Source of the DNA: an uncultured Elusimicrobia bacterium | GTDB lineage: Bacteria > Elusimicrobiota > Elusimicrobia > Elusimicrobiales > UBA9959 | DNA: 45,365 bases | Direction of reading: 5' to 3' | NCBI GenBank assembly: GCA_903879915.1 | Contig: CAIRNJ010000087.1 | Span: forward strand, 1 to 45,365 | In this document: positions 39,483-45,365 of the stretch, in pieces | How positions within the stretch are numbered: the stretch's first letter is position 1 | Layout: each line of letters begins with the position of its first letter | Notes under the pieces: generated by a model | What the model was told of the DNA's origin: nothing | Databases searched by the model: none | What the model saw: the letters and a program-made list of their open reading frames with translations, nothing else | Position numbers and translations under genes: made by a program

Positions 39483-40169
39483 CTACTCGAACTTGTAGCC
39501 GTGGCCGGGCACGGCGGTGATGCGCTTGGCGAAAGTTCCGGTCTTTTTACGCAGGTTGGAGATATGCACTTCTACGGTGTGCGGGTTGTTGTAGTCCGCG
39601 GTGTTGTAGCCCCAGACAGCCTCGAGCAGGCCGGTCAGGCTGAGCACGCGCCCGGGATTGGAGACCAGGGCGGTGAGCAGGTCGAATTCCTTGGAGGTAA
39701 GCTTCAGGAGTTTCCCGTTGATCTTGGCCGTGCGCCCTTCCAGGTTCAGTTCCAGGGCGCCTTTTCTTATGACGGGGGCCTTTTTTACGCGCGCCGCCGC
39801 CCGGCGGACCACGGCTTTGATCTTCGCCAGCAGCAGGGGATAGGAAAAAGGCTTCGTTACGTAATCGTCCGCGCCGAAGGAATAGCCGGAAACCATGTCG
39901 CCGTCGGAGATCTTCTTGCCCGACATTATTATCAGCGGCGTTTCGCCCAGGGTCCTGGATTCCTTTATCCTGCGGCACAGGGTGAACCCGTCCATGTTGG
40001 GCATGTCCACGTCGGTAATGATGATGTCGGGTTTTGAGGCGGCGGCGGCGGCCAGCGCTTTTTCGCCGTCCGCGGCCAGTACGGCCTCGAAGCCGCGGTT
40101 CTCGAGGTACCGCTTAAGAATGAGCAGGAGTTCGGGGTCGTCGTCCACTATCAGGGCGCGCTCTTTCAT
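39483..40169 (-). CDS. OmpR/PhoB-family response regulator
   Basis: 228 residues. The receiver domain has an acidic pocket (Asp9-11), phospho-acceptor Asp53 in IITDVDMPNMDGF and Lys106 in YVTKPF. The C-terminal winged helix (about 133-228) has LKLTSKEFDLLTALVSNPGRVLS, TVEVHISNLRKK and the final GHGYKF. It should bind DNA when phosphorylated. It is the first gene of the pair with the PAS sensor. The -10 box TATAAT is 8 nt upstream of the ATG, so the mRNA is nearly leaderless. Confidence 0.92.
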   Translation of the reverse strand: MKERALIVDDDPELLLILKRYLENRGFEAVLAADGEKALAAAAASKPDIIITDVDMPNMDGFTLCRRIKESRTLGETPLIIMSGKKISDGDMVSGYSFGADDYVTKPFSYPLLLAKIKAVVRRAAARVKKAPVIRKGALELNLEGRTAKINGKLLKLTSKEFDLLTALVSNPGRVLSLTGLLEAVWGYNTADYNNPHTVEVHISNLRKKTGTFAKRITAVPGHGYKFE

Positions 40170-40177
40170 ATCGGATA

Positions 40178-40183
40178 ATTATA
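40178..40183 (-). promoter_or_regulatory. -10 element of the response regulator gene
   Basis: On the minus strand TATAAT (40183-40178) lies 8 nt before the ATG, predicting a start near 40171 and a 2-nt leader. No good -35 box. It is immediately downstream of the terminator of the ncRNA on the same strand. Confidence 0.5.
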
Positions 40184-40209
40184 ATACTTTTAACGGGCGG
40201 GAAAGAGGC

Positions 40210-40288
40210 AAAAAAGCGCCCCGCCGGAATTTCTGGGAGAGTTACAAATGCCTTACGAGGAGTCTTATTTGCTGTTGCCCGGCGGGGC
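40210..40288 (-). terminator. Terminator of the 216-nt RNA
   Basis: On the minus strand, GCCCCGCCGG (40288-40279) pairs perfectly with CCGGCGGGGC (40227-40218), followed by GC and TTTTTT (40215-40210). The 51-nt loop is unusually long but contains a smaller hairpin: CAAAT pairing with ATTTG, with CCT/AGG inside it. Confidence 0.6.
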
Positions 40289-40425
40289 TTTAAAGTAAGC
40301 CAGCGCTGCAGGTGCTAGAGCACAGTGCCCGAAGGCCCTGTGTCTTGGGGGTTTGGGTTAGGGGGGCGCACCGCGCAGCGCTGGGGATCAGTTGAATCTT
40401 TAAAAGAGCAGTACTTCTTTCCTAC
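40210..40425 (-). ncRNA. Unassigned structured RNA, about 216 nt
   Basis: Minus-strand transcript predicted from its own promoter (40432-40440) and terminator (40210-40288). In transcript order: closing pair CUUUUAAAG (40406-40398) with CUUUAAAG (40295-40288); a perfect 10-bp stem CCAGCGCUGC (40384-40375) with GCAGCGCUGG (40309-40300); GGUGC (40372-40368) with GCACC (40315-40311); a C-rich strand CCCCCCUAACCCAAACCCCC; and a hairpin with stem CACAG...CUGUG and GCC/GGC closed by a UUCG tetraloop. The cUUCGg loop exists only on this strand. It shows no resemblance to tmRNA, SRP RNA or tRNA that I can see. It could be a free sRNA or a leader/attenuator of the response regulator gene 40 nt downstream. 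Confidence 0.65.
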
Positions 40426-40431
40426 ACTTAA

Positions 40432-40440
40432 AGTATAACA
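40432..40440 (-). promoter_or_regulatory. Extended -10 promoter of the 216-nt RNA
   Basis: On the minus strand, TGTTATACT (40440-40432), an extended -10 element. The predicted start is a G at 40425. TTGAAC occurs upstream (40463-40458) but at a 20-bp spacing. The surrounding DNA is AT-rich. Confidence 0.55.
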
Positions 40441-40582
40441 AAGCGGGTTCAAGAATCGTTCAATTAAGCTTCAAATGATGTTCAAGAGGTCTATCGTCGG
40501 GAATAGCAGAATATGCCCGCCGCGGCGGCGTATTTTTCCGGGGCCCGCGGCCGGGGAGAACATAAAGGCGGCCGCTATTGGG

Positions 40583-40588
40583 TATAAT
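40583..40588 (+). promoter_or_regulatory. -10 element of recG
   Basis: A perfect TATAAT (40583-40588) 14 nt before the recG ATG, predicting a start near 40595 and a leader of about 8 nt without a Shine-Dalgarno sequence. The remaining 433-bp gap between the response regulator and recG is accounted for by the ncRNA, its promoter and about 100 bp of AT-rich DNA in which I see nothing else. Confidence 0.5.
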
Positions 40589-40602
40589 ATTAATCCCTTA
40601 AC

Positions 40603-42678
40603 ATGACGGCTATCCAGCATTTGAAAGGCGTCGGCCCCAAGCGGGCCGAGTTGTTCGGGCGGCTCGGCATAGAGACGCTCGAGGAACTGCTGTTCTATTT
40701 CCCGCGCAAGTGGGAGGACCGCCGCCTGGGCGCGAAAAAAGAACATTTCCCTTACGTCGAGGACGCGCCGGTGATCAGGGGCCGGATAACGAAAGTGCGC
40801 GACCTGTACACCGCCAGCGGCCTGCGCATCTTCAAGGTGTTCCTGGAGACGGCGCAGGGGGAGGCCGAGGCCAGTTTTTTCAAGCGGCACAACCCCCGCT
40901 TCGACGTGTTCGCCCTGCTGCGCAAGGACCTGGCGCCGGAGCGCACCGTCTGGATAACCGGCACGCCGGAGGACCCGCTGTTCCTCAGCCGCATGCGCGC
41001 CGAGGAATATTACGCCGACGACGACGCCCGGGCGCTGCAGCTGCACGTGGGCAGGCTGGTGCCGGTGTATCCGCTGACGGAAGGGCTGACGCCCAGGTTC
41101 ATGCGCGAAGCGGTGTTCGCGGCGGTGACCGCCGGCGCGGCGGAGGTGACCGACCCGCTGCCCCCGGCCCTGGCCGCCCGCAGGGGGCTGCTGGCCCGCG
41201 ACCTGGCCGTGCGCGCCATACATTTCCCGGAGAACGCGTTCGAACTTACCGCGGCCCGGCGCCGGTTCATCTACGAGGAGCTGCTGCTGCTGGCGCTGGC
41301 CTGGGCCATTAAGCGCCGGCAGACCCGCAGCGCGCGCAAGGAGTTCTCCTACGAGATAAAAAAAAGCCTGCTCACCCCTTTCCGCGAGAAGCTGGGGTTC
41401 GCCCTGACGGCGGCGCAGGCGCACGCCATCAACGAGATCTTCGCCGACATGCGGGCCCCCGCGCCGATGGCCCGCCTGCTGGAGGGGGACGTGGGCTCGG
41501 GCAAGACCGTGGTGGCGCTTTCCGCCATGCTGCTGGCGGCCGAGAACGGCGGCCAGAGCGTGTTCGCCGCGCCCACCGAGATCCTGGCGGAGCAGCATTT
41601 CCTTACGTTCGAGAGATTCCTCAAGGGCCTGGACGTGCGCTTCGCCCTGTTAACGGGGCGCGTTACGGCCGCGCGCAGAAAGGAAATACTGAAAAAGCTC
41701 GAGGCGGGGGAACTGGACATCCTGATAGGCACGCATTCGGTGCTGGGGCCGGAGGTCAGGTTCAAAAGCCTGCGGCTGGCGGTCATCGACGAGCAGCACC
41801 GCTTCGGCGTGCGCCAGCGCGCCGCGCTCAGGGCCAAGGGCGACCGGGCCGACATGCTCATCATGACGGCCACGCCCATCCCGCGCACGCTGTTCCTGGC
41901 CCTGTACGGCGACCTTGACCTGTCGGCCATCAGGGAGCTGCCGCCGGGCAGGCTGCCGGTCAGGACCACGGAAGCCACCGAAGAAGTGGCCTTCAACGCC
42001 GCGGCCGACGAGGCCGCCAAAGGCAGGCAGGTCTACATAGTTTACCCGGTGATAGAAGAGACCCTGGCCGCGGACATGAAGTCGGTCAAGGCCGAGTTCG
42101 AGCGGCTGAAAGTTATTTTCAAGGGCCTCAGGCTGGACATGCTGCACGGGCGCATGCCGGGCGCGCTGAAAAAAAGCGCGATGGAGAATTTCGCCGCCGG
42201 CCGCACCGACATCCTGGTGGCCACGCAGGTGATAGAGGTGGGCATAGACGTGCCCAACGCCGCGCTGATGGTGATCAATAACGCCGAGCGCTTCGGCCTG
42301 GCCAGCCTCCACCAGCTCAGGGGGCGGGTGGGGCGCGGGCGCTGGGAATCGCGCTGCCTGCTGGTGGCCCACGCGCGCACCGGGGATTCCGCCGAGCGGC
42401 TGCGGGCCATGGTGCAGTGCTCCAACGGTTTCGAGCTGAGCGAAAAGGACGCGTATATCCGGGGCGCGGGGGAAATACTGGGCGTTAAGCAGCACGGGGA
42501 CATGGACCTGAAAATAGCGGACATGTCCCGCGACGGGGAGCTCCTGGCGCAGGCCATGGAGGACCGGGAGGCGCTGCTGGCCGCCGATCCCGGCCTGACC
42601 AGGCCGGAGAACGCCGGGCTGCGCCGCAGGCTGCGCGCCCTGTACGCCAGCCGCTGGGACCTGATCGACCTTTCCTGA
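40603..42678 (+). CDS. recG: ATP-dependent DNA helicase RecG
   Basis: 691 residues. The N-terminal wedge/OB domain has ALIQ-type opening IQHLKGVGPKRAELF and FPRKWEDRR. The helicase core has Walker A in LLEGDVGSGKTVVA, the DEQH box in VIDEQHRFGVRQR, MTATPIPRTL, then motifs V/VI in ATQVIEVGIDVPNA and HQLRGRVGRG. The C-terminal wedge-contact region (GAGEILGVKQHGDMDLKIAD) is complete. RecG remodels stalled forks and branched DNA. It is a single-gene unit with its own -10 box and a strong terminator after it. Confidence 0.95.
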   Translation: MTAIQHLKGVGPKRAELFGRLGIETLEELLFYFPRKWEDRRLGAKKEHFPYVEDAPVIRGRITKVRDLYTASGLRIFKVFLETAQGEAEASFFKRHNPRFDVFALLRKDLAPERTVWITGTPEDPLFLSRMRAEEYYADDDARALQLHVGRLVPVYPLTEGLTPRFMREAVFAAVTAGAAEVTDPLPPALAARRGLLARDLAVRAIHFPENAFELTAARRRFIYEELLLLALAWAIKRRQTRSARKEFSYEIKKSLLTPFREKLGFALTAAQAHAINEIFADMRAPAPMARLLEGDVGSGKTVVALSAMLLAAENGGQSVFAAPTEILAEQHFLTFERFLKGLDVRFALLTGRVTAARRKEILKKLEAGELDILIGTHSVLGPEVRFKSLRLAVIDEQHRFGVRQRAALRAKGDRADMLIMTATPIPRTLFLALYGDLDLSAIRELPPGRLPVRTTEATEEVAFNAAADEAAKGRQVYIVYPVIEETLAADMKSVKAEFERLKVIFKGLRLDMLHGRMPGALKKSAMENFAAGRTDILVATQVIEVGIDVPNAALMVINNAERFGLASLHQLRGRVGRGRWESRCLLVAHARTGDSAERLRAMVQCSNGFELSEKDAYIRGAGEILGVKQHGDMDLKIADMSRDGELLAQAMEDREALLAADPGLTRPENAGLRRRLRALYASRWDLIDLS

Positions 42679-42700
42679 GAACAGGCGCCGGAACAAAATA

Positions 42701-42728
42701 AAAACCCCGCGGCCGCCCGCGGGGTTTT
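42701..42728. terminator. Bidirectional terminator between recG and the POT transporter
   Basis: AAAACCCCGCG (42701-42711) and CGCGGGGTTTT (42718-42728) form an 11-bp stem around GCCGCC. The A-run on the left and T-run on the right make it a terminator in both directions, as suits the convergent recG and transporter genes. Confidence 0.9.
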
Positions 42729-42746
42729 CTCCGGCCGCCCGGGGTT

Positions 42747-44195
42747 TTAATGCACGCCGTGCATCCACTTGCGCAGCTGCGGGGTTATCAGCAGCAGCAG
42801 CAGCGCCGCGCCCGCGCCGGTGGCCGTCGGGATCATGTAGAAGTTCACGTGGTTGATGGCGTCGTAGTTGCCGGCGAAGTAGCCGCCTACGAAGTTGGCG
42901 GCGAACGAGGACAGCAGCCACACGCCCATCAGCAGCGACCCGAACACCGCCGGCGCGAGCTTTGTGACCAGCGACAGGCCCACGGGGGACAGGCACAGCT
43001 CGCCCAGCGTGTGGAAGAAGTAGGCGCCGAACAGCCACAGCATGCTTACCGGCCCGTGCTGCTGGAAGGCGGCGGCCGCGGCTATCATCACCACGAAGCC
43101 CACGGCCAGCAGGCCCAGGCCCATCACGAACTTCATCGGGCTGGAGGGCTCGCGGCCGGTCTCGCCCAGGTTCACCCACATCTTGGAGAAGAAAGGCGCG
43201 AGCAGGATGATGAACAGCGGGTTCACGGCCTGGAAGAAGCTGGCCGGCATTTCCCAGTGGAAGCCGAAGAGATTTACCCAGCGGTTGGTCTCGTTCTTGG
43301 CGAACAGCGTCAGCGAACTGCCGGCCTGCTCGAAGGCGGACCAGAAGAAGATGGCGAAGAACACCATGATGAAGATCACGGCCACGCGCTGCTTCTCCGC
43401 CTGGGTCAGCGTGGACTTGGGCGAGGAGGCCCAGGCGTAGAACAGGCCGATGGCGGCCAGCGTGGCCGCGGTGCCGTAGACCCACCGGGGGACCATCCCC
43501 ATCACGTCATAGCCGCTGAACTGGAAAGAGCTCGAGATAAGGAATATAAGGAGCACGGCTATCATTCCGGCCGGCACCCAGTAATTCGTGCTGGGATCGG
43601 TCGGCTTCAGCCCCTTATCCCCCAGCATGGCCTTGTTGCCCCACAGGTACATGGCCAGGCCCAGCACCATGCCTACGCCCGCGGCGCCGAAGCCGTAATG
43701 CCAGCCTATTTTCTCGCCCAGCGTGCCGCAGACGAGGGGGGAGAACAGCGCCCCGAGGTTGATGCCCATGTAGAAGATAGTGAAGCCGCCGTCGCGGCGC
43801 GGGTCGTTCTCCTCGTAAAGCTTGCCCACCACCGTGGAGATGTTCGGCTTGAAGAAGCCGTTGCCTAAGATAAGGAGTATCATGGCCCCGAAGAAGAAAG
43901 GCAGGGCCGGGAAGGCCATGGCGAAATGGCCCAGCGCCATGAGTATGGCGCCTATCACTATGCATTTGCGCTGGCCCAGGTAGCGGTCGGCTATGTAGCC
44001 GCCTATCAGCGGCGTCATGTACACCATGCCGGTGTACCAGCCGTAGATCTGTCCCGATTTTTCGGTGGTGAACATGAGGTAGTCCACCATGTAAAGCACC
44101 AGCAGCGCCCGCATGCCGTAATAAGAGAAGCGCTCCCACATCTCTACGAAGAATAAAAGGAACAGACCTTTGGGCTGGTTATGGTGTAAGCTCAT
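42747..44195 (-). CDS. POT/PTR2-family proton-dependent oligopeptide transporter
   Basis: 482 residues, 12-14 membrane helices. The family hallmark ExxERFxYYG is present as EMWERFSYYG (Glu18, Glu21, Arg22) in helix 1, needed for proton coupling. GGYIADRYLGQRK is the loop 2-3 signature and FTIFYMGINLGALFSPLVCG is the PTR2 signature. It imports di- and tripeptides with protons. AGGAGAGG lies just before the ATG and TATAAT (44232-44227, minus strand) is about 32 nt upstream. It is convergent with recG. Confidence 0.93.
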   Translation of the reverse strand: MSLHHNQPKGLFLLFFVEMWERFSYYGMRALLVLYMVDYLMFTTEKSGQIYGWYTGMVYMTPLIGGYIADRYLGQRKCIVIGAILMALGHFAMAFPALPFFFGAMILLILGNGFFKPNISTVVGKLYEENDPRRDGGFTIFYMGINLGALFSPLVCGTLGEKIGWHYGFGAAGVGMVLGLAMYLWGNKAMLGDKGLKPTDPSTNYWVPAGMIAVLLIFLISSSFQFSGYDVMGMVPRWVYGTAATLAAIGLFYAWASSPKSTLTQAEKQRVAVIFIMVFFAIFFWSAFEQAGSSLTLFAKNETNRWVNLFGFHWEMPASFFQAVNPLFIILLAPFFSKMWVNLGETGREPSSPMKFVMGLGLLAVGFVVMIAAAAAFQQHGPVSMLWLFGAYFFHTLGELCLSPVGLSLVTKLAPAVFGSLLMGVWLLSSFAANFVGGYFAGNYDAINHVNFYMIPTATGAGAALLLLLITPQLRKWMHGVH

Positions 44196-44226
44196 TTCCT
44201 CTCCTGTGGCTGCTGAAGTATGTCAG

Positions 44227-44232
44227 ATTATA
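44227..44232 (-). promoter_or_regulatory. -10 element of the POT transporter gene
   Basis: TATAAT on the minus strand (44232-44227), predicting a start near 44220 and a leader of about 25 nt that includes AGGAGAGG. I see no clear -35 box. It lies in the 68-bp gap after the FGE-like gene, so the transporter gene is probably transcribed separately. Confidence 0.5.
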
Positions 44233-44263
44233 TCTTAAAGAAAGGGCGTTCCGGCCCGGCGCG

Positions 44264-45229
44264 TCAAAGCCCGCCGTCGTGCTGCTGCGACAGGTCGCTT
44301 TCCGAAACGGCGCAGCGGAACCCGATATCGTCGTTGGGGTCGATGGAGGAGGCCCGGTTGCCCGACCGGGAGGAGTTCGTGTCCGTGGACCAGGAGCCGC
44401 CGCGGATCACGCGTTCCTTGGCCATGCGGGGGCCCTGGGGGTTCCTGGCGGGCCGCTCGGCGTAATAGGTCTTTTCGTAATAGTCGTACATCCATTCCCA
44501 GACGTTGCCGTGCATGTCGAACAGCCCGTTCTTGTTGGGCTTCTTCTGCCCCACCGGGTGCGGCTTCTCCTGGGAATTGGTCTCGTTCCAGGCGTAGGCG
44601 CCCGCGACGGCCGGCTGGTCGCCGAAGGAATACGCTTCTTTGGAGCCCGCGCGCGCCGCCGTTTCCCATTCCGCCTCCGTGGGGAGCCGGCGCTTTTTCC
44701 ACGCGCAGTAAGCCCTGGCGTTGCTCCAGGAGACGCCGAACACCGGGCAGGTGCGGCAGGTCTTTATCAGCGGGCCCATCCGCCGGTAGTAATCGTCGCT
44801 GCCGGTGGTAAGGTTGAACTTCCCGTTGGGCGCTTCCCACTCCGGGTAGTTGGAGCCCGTCAGCTTCACGAACTGCTCGTAATCTTTCAGCGTAACTTCG
44901 GTCTTTTCGATATAGAAAGCGTCCAGCGAAACTTCCGCGGCCGGGCGTTCGTCGGAATCGCCGACGCCTTCGGGCGAGCCCACGCGGTACGCGCCGGCCG
45001 GGATAAAGGCCAGCCCTTCGGTCTTCTTGGCCAGGTCGCTGTTGGTCTTATCCGCCAGGTATTTATGGGCGGCCTTAAGGCAGACGCCGCAGGCGGGGTC
45101 GGAGTCCTGGTCCTGGATATAGCTCATCAGCTCGGATTTGGTCACCTCGCGCCCGGCGGATTCGGCGCTGAGCGGCGCCGGGGGGGGCAGGAGCAGCGCG
45201 GCCAGCGCGAGTAAGGGGGCGGGGTTCAT
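44264..45229 (-). CDS. Secreted FGE/sulfatase-modifying-factor-like protein
   Basis: 321 residues from the ATG at 45227-45229. A TTG at 45260-45262 is less likely. A signal peptide (MNPAPLLALAALLLPPPAPLSA) is followed by a short region with CGVC and then the FGE-sulfatase domain: GLAFIPAGAYRVGSPEG, DAFYIEKTEVTLKDYEQFV, PVFGVSWSNARAYCAW, RLPTEAEWETAARAG, GLFDMHGNVWEWMYD, VIRGGSW and IGFRCAV. Many secreted members lack the Cys pair needed to oxidise sulfatases and act in other roles, such as ligand binding. Cysteines here (CRTCPV, YCAW) do not clearly match that pair. No sulfatase gene is nearby. Confidence 0.83.
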   Translation of the reverse strand: MNPAPLLALAALLLPPPAPLSAESAGREVTKSELMSYIQDQDSDPACGVCLKAAHKYLADKTNSDLAKKTEGLAFIPAGAYRVGSPEGVGDSDERPAAEVSLDAFYIEKTEVTLKDYEQFVKLTGSNYPEWEAPNGKFNLTTGSDDYYRRMGPLIKTCRTCPVFGVSWSNARAYCAWKKRRLPTEAEWETAARAGSKEAYSFGDQPAVAGAYAWNETNSQEKPHPVGQKKPNKNGLFDMHGNVWEWMYDYYEKTYYAERPARNPQGPRMAKERVIRGGSWSTDTNSSRSGNRASSIDPNDDIGFRCAVSESDLSQQHDGGL

Positions 45230-45262
45230 AGCGCGGTATCCTTGTGGTCGTGTCCGCAACAA

Positions 45263-45279
45263 AAAGTTAACGTAACTTT
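45263..45279. promoter_or_regulatory. Inverted repeat between divergent genes, possible operator
   Basis: AAAGTTA (45263-45269) and TAACTTT (45273-45279), a perfect 7-3-7 dyad centred on ACG, in the 87-bp AT-rich gap between the divergent FGE-like gene and the gene at 45317. Its position could let one regulator control both genes (inference). Confidence 0.45.
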
Positions 45280-45303
45280 CCGTATTCCGTAACGTTCACT
45301 TAT

Positions 45304-45309
45304 TATAAT
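45304..45309 (+). promoter_or_regulatory. -10 element of the last gene in the window
   Basis: TATAAT (45304-45309) 7 nt before the ATG at 45317. The predicted start is at about 45316, so the message would be leaderless. No -35 box is evident. Confidence 0.5.
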
Positions 45310-45316
45310 ATTTTTT

Positions 45317-45365
45317 ATGGAAGGCGCATCAGATAAAGACTTTACGCCGCCGGGCGCCAGGCCCG
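45317..45365 (+). CDS. Start of an unknown gene (cut by window edge)
   Basis: ATG at 45317 opens a frame that runs to the edge: MEGASDKDFTPPGARP, 16 residues. The N-terminus is acidic and proline-containing with no recognisable motif. The call rests on the -10 box just upstream and the divergent arrangement with the FGE-like gene. Confidence 0.4.
   Translation, partial: MEGASDKDFTPPGARP

Noticed and set aside
40248-40298. A 16-codon plus-strand frame (MPYEESYLLLPGGALK) with GGGAG upstream
   Set aside because: It lies entirely in the terminator region of the minus-strand RNA, and its end coincides with the stem. A small peptide is possible, but the terminator explains the sequence better.
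40210-40425. The RNA as tmRNA, SRP RNA or a tRNA relative
   Set aside because: No tRNA-like acceptor/T-arm or tag frame, no GGAA-type SRP hairpin with its conserved flanks, and no CCA end. 6S RNA was not excluded and is left open in the findings.
40443-40465. GCGGGTTCAAGAATCGTTC as a tRNA T-arm
   Set aside because: The flanking pairs do not form a T-stem, and no D-arm, anticodon arm or acceptor stem can be found around it.

Overview
The window is about 45 kb of dense, GC-rich chromosomal DNA with two protein genes cut by its ends. It comes from a diderm bacterium: it has an Mla/MCE lipid-transport system, a lipoprotein and periplasmic enzymes. Gene content and order (rpsF-ssb-rpsR-rplI-dnaB-alr; hpf-hprK-rapZ followed by a mannose-family PTS; an ispDF fusion; namZ) would fit Elusimicrobiota or a deltaproteobacterium-like lineage. 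I lean to Elusimicrobiota, but there is no 16S gene here and the assignment is inference. I found no tRNA, CRISPR array, transposase, integrase or phage gene.

Layout. 1-151: start of a minus-strand zinc-ribbon gene. 230-5210: methyltransferase, then rpsF, ssb, rpsR, rplI, dnaB, alr. 5207-9751: mlaE, mlaF and mlaD for phospholipid transport, interrupted between mlaF and mlaD by about 1.6 kb of accessory DNA. That insert holds a 159-bp element with 28-bp inverted ends, a HigB/HigA-type toxin-antitoxin pair and an unknown membrane protein. 9771-16292: radA, a PIN-TRAM membrane protein, ispDF, a small lipoprotein, cysS and a PAP2 phosphatase. 16303-18753: a divergent M20 peptidase and an orphan histidine kinase. 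18883-29601: hpf, hprK, rapZ, PTS EIIA/B/C/D, HPr and EI, then lepA, lepB and metF. 29660-31168: a coiled-coil zinc-ribbon protein, RNase P RNA (rnpB) and a 90-aa orphan. 31170-36396: NamZ-type muramidase (minus), then a PLP enzyme, a CpXC protein, a CCA-adding-enzyme relative and a secreted propeller-like protein. 36393-40169 (minus): a response regulator and a five-PAS sensor that ends after the DHp helices. 40170-40602: a 433-bp gap holding a probable minus-strand ncRNA with its own promoter and terminator. 40603-45365: recG, a POT peptide transporter (minus), a secreted sulfatase-modifying-factor-like protein (minus) and the start of a plus-strand gene.

How the parts work together. HPrK, HPr with both His15 and Ser46, EI and EIIA-D form one contiguous and apparently complete phosphotransfer and carbon-control module, preceded by the long-form hibernation factor. 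The mla genes supply permease, ATPase and MCE subunits. The two-component pair at 36.4-40.2 kb cannot act as a normal kinase because its sensor has no ATP-binding domain.

The observations I find most unusual are: a paired change in the normally near-invariant P4 helix of RNase P RNA; the unassigned ncRNA with a cUUCGg hairpin and a C-rich strand; the inverted-repeat element beside the toxin-antitoxin pair; the kinase-less sensor; and several promoters whose -10 box is so close to the ATG that the mRNA must be leaderless or nearly so.
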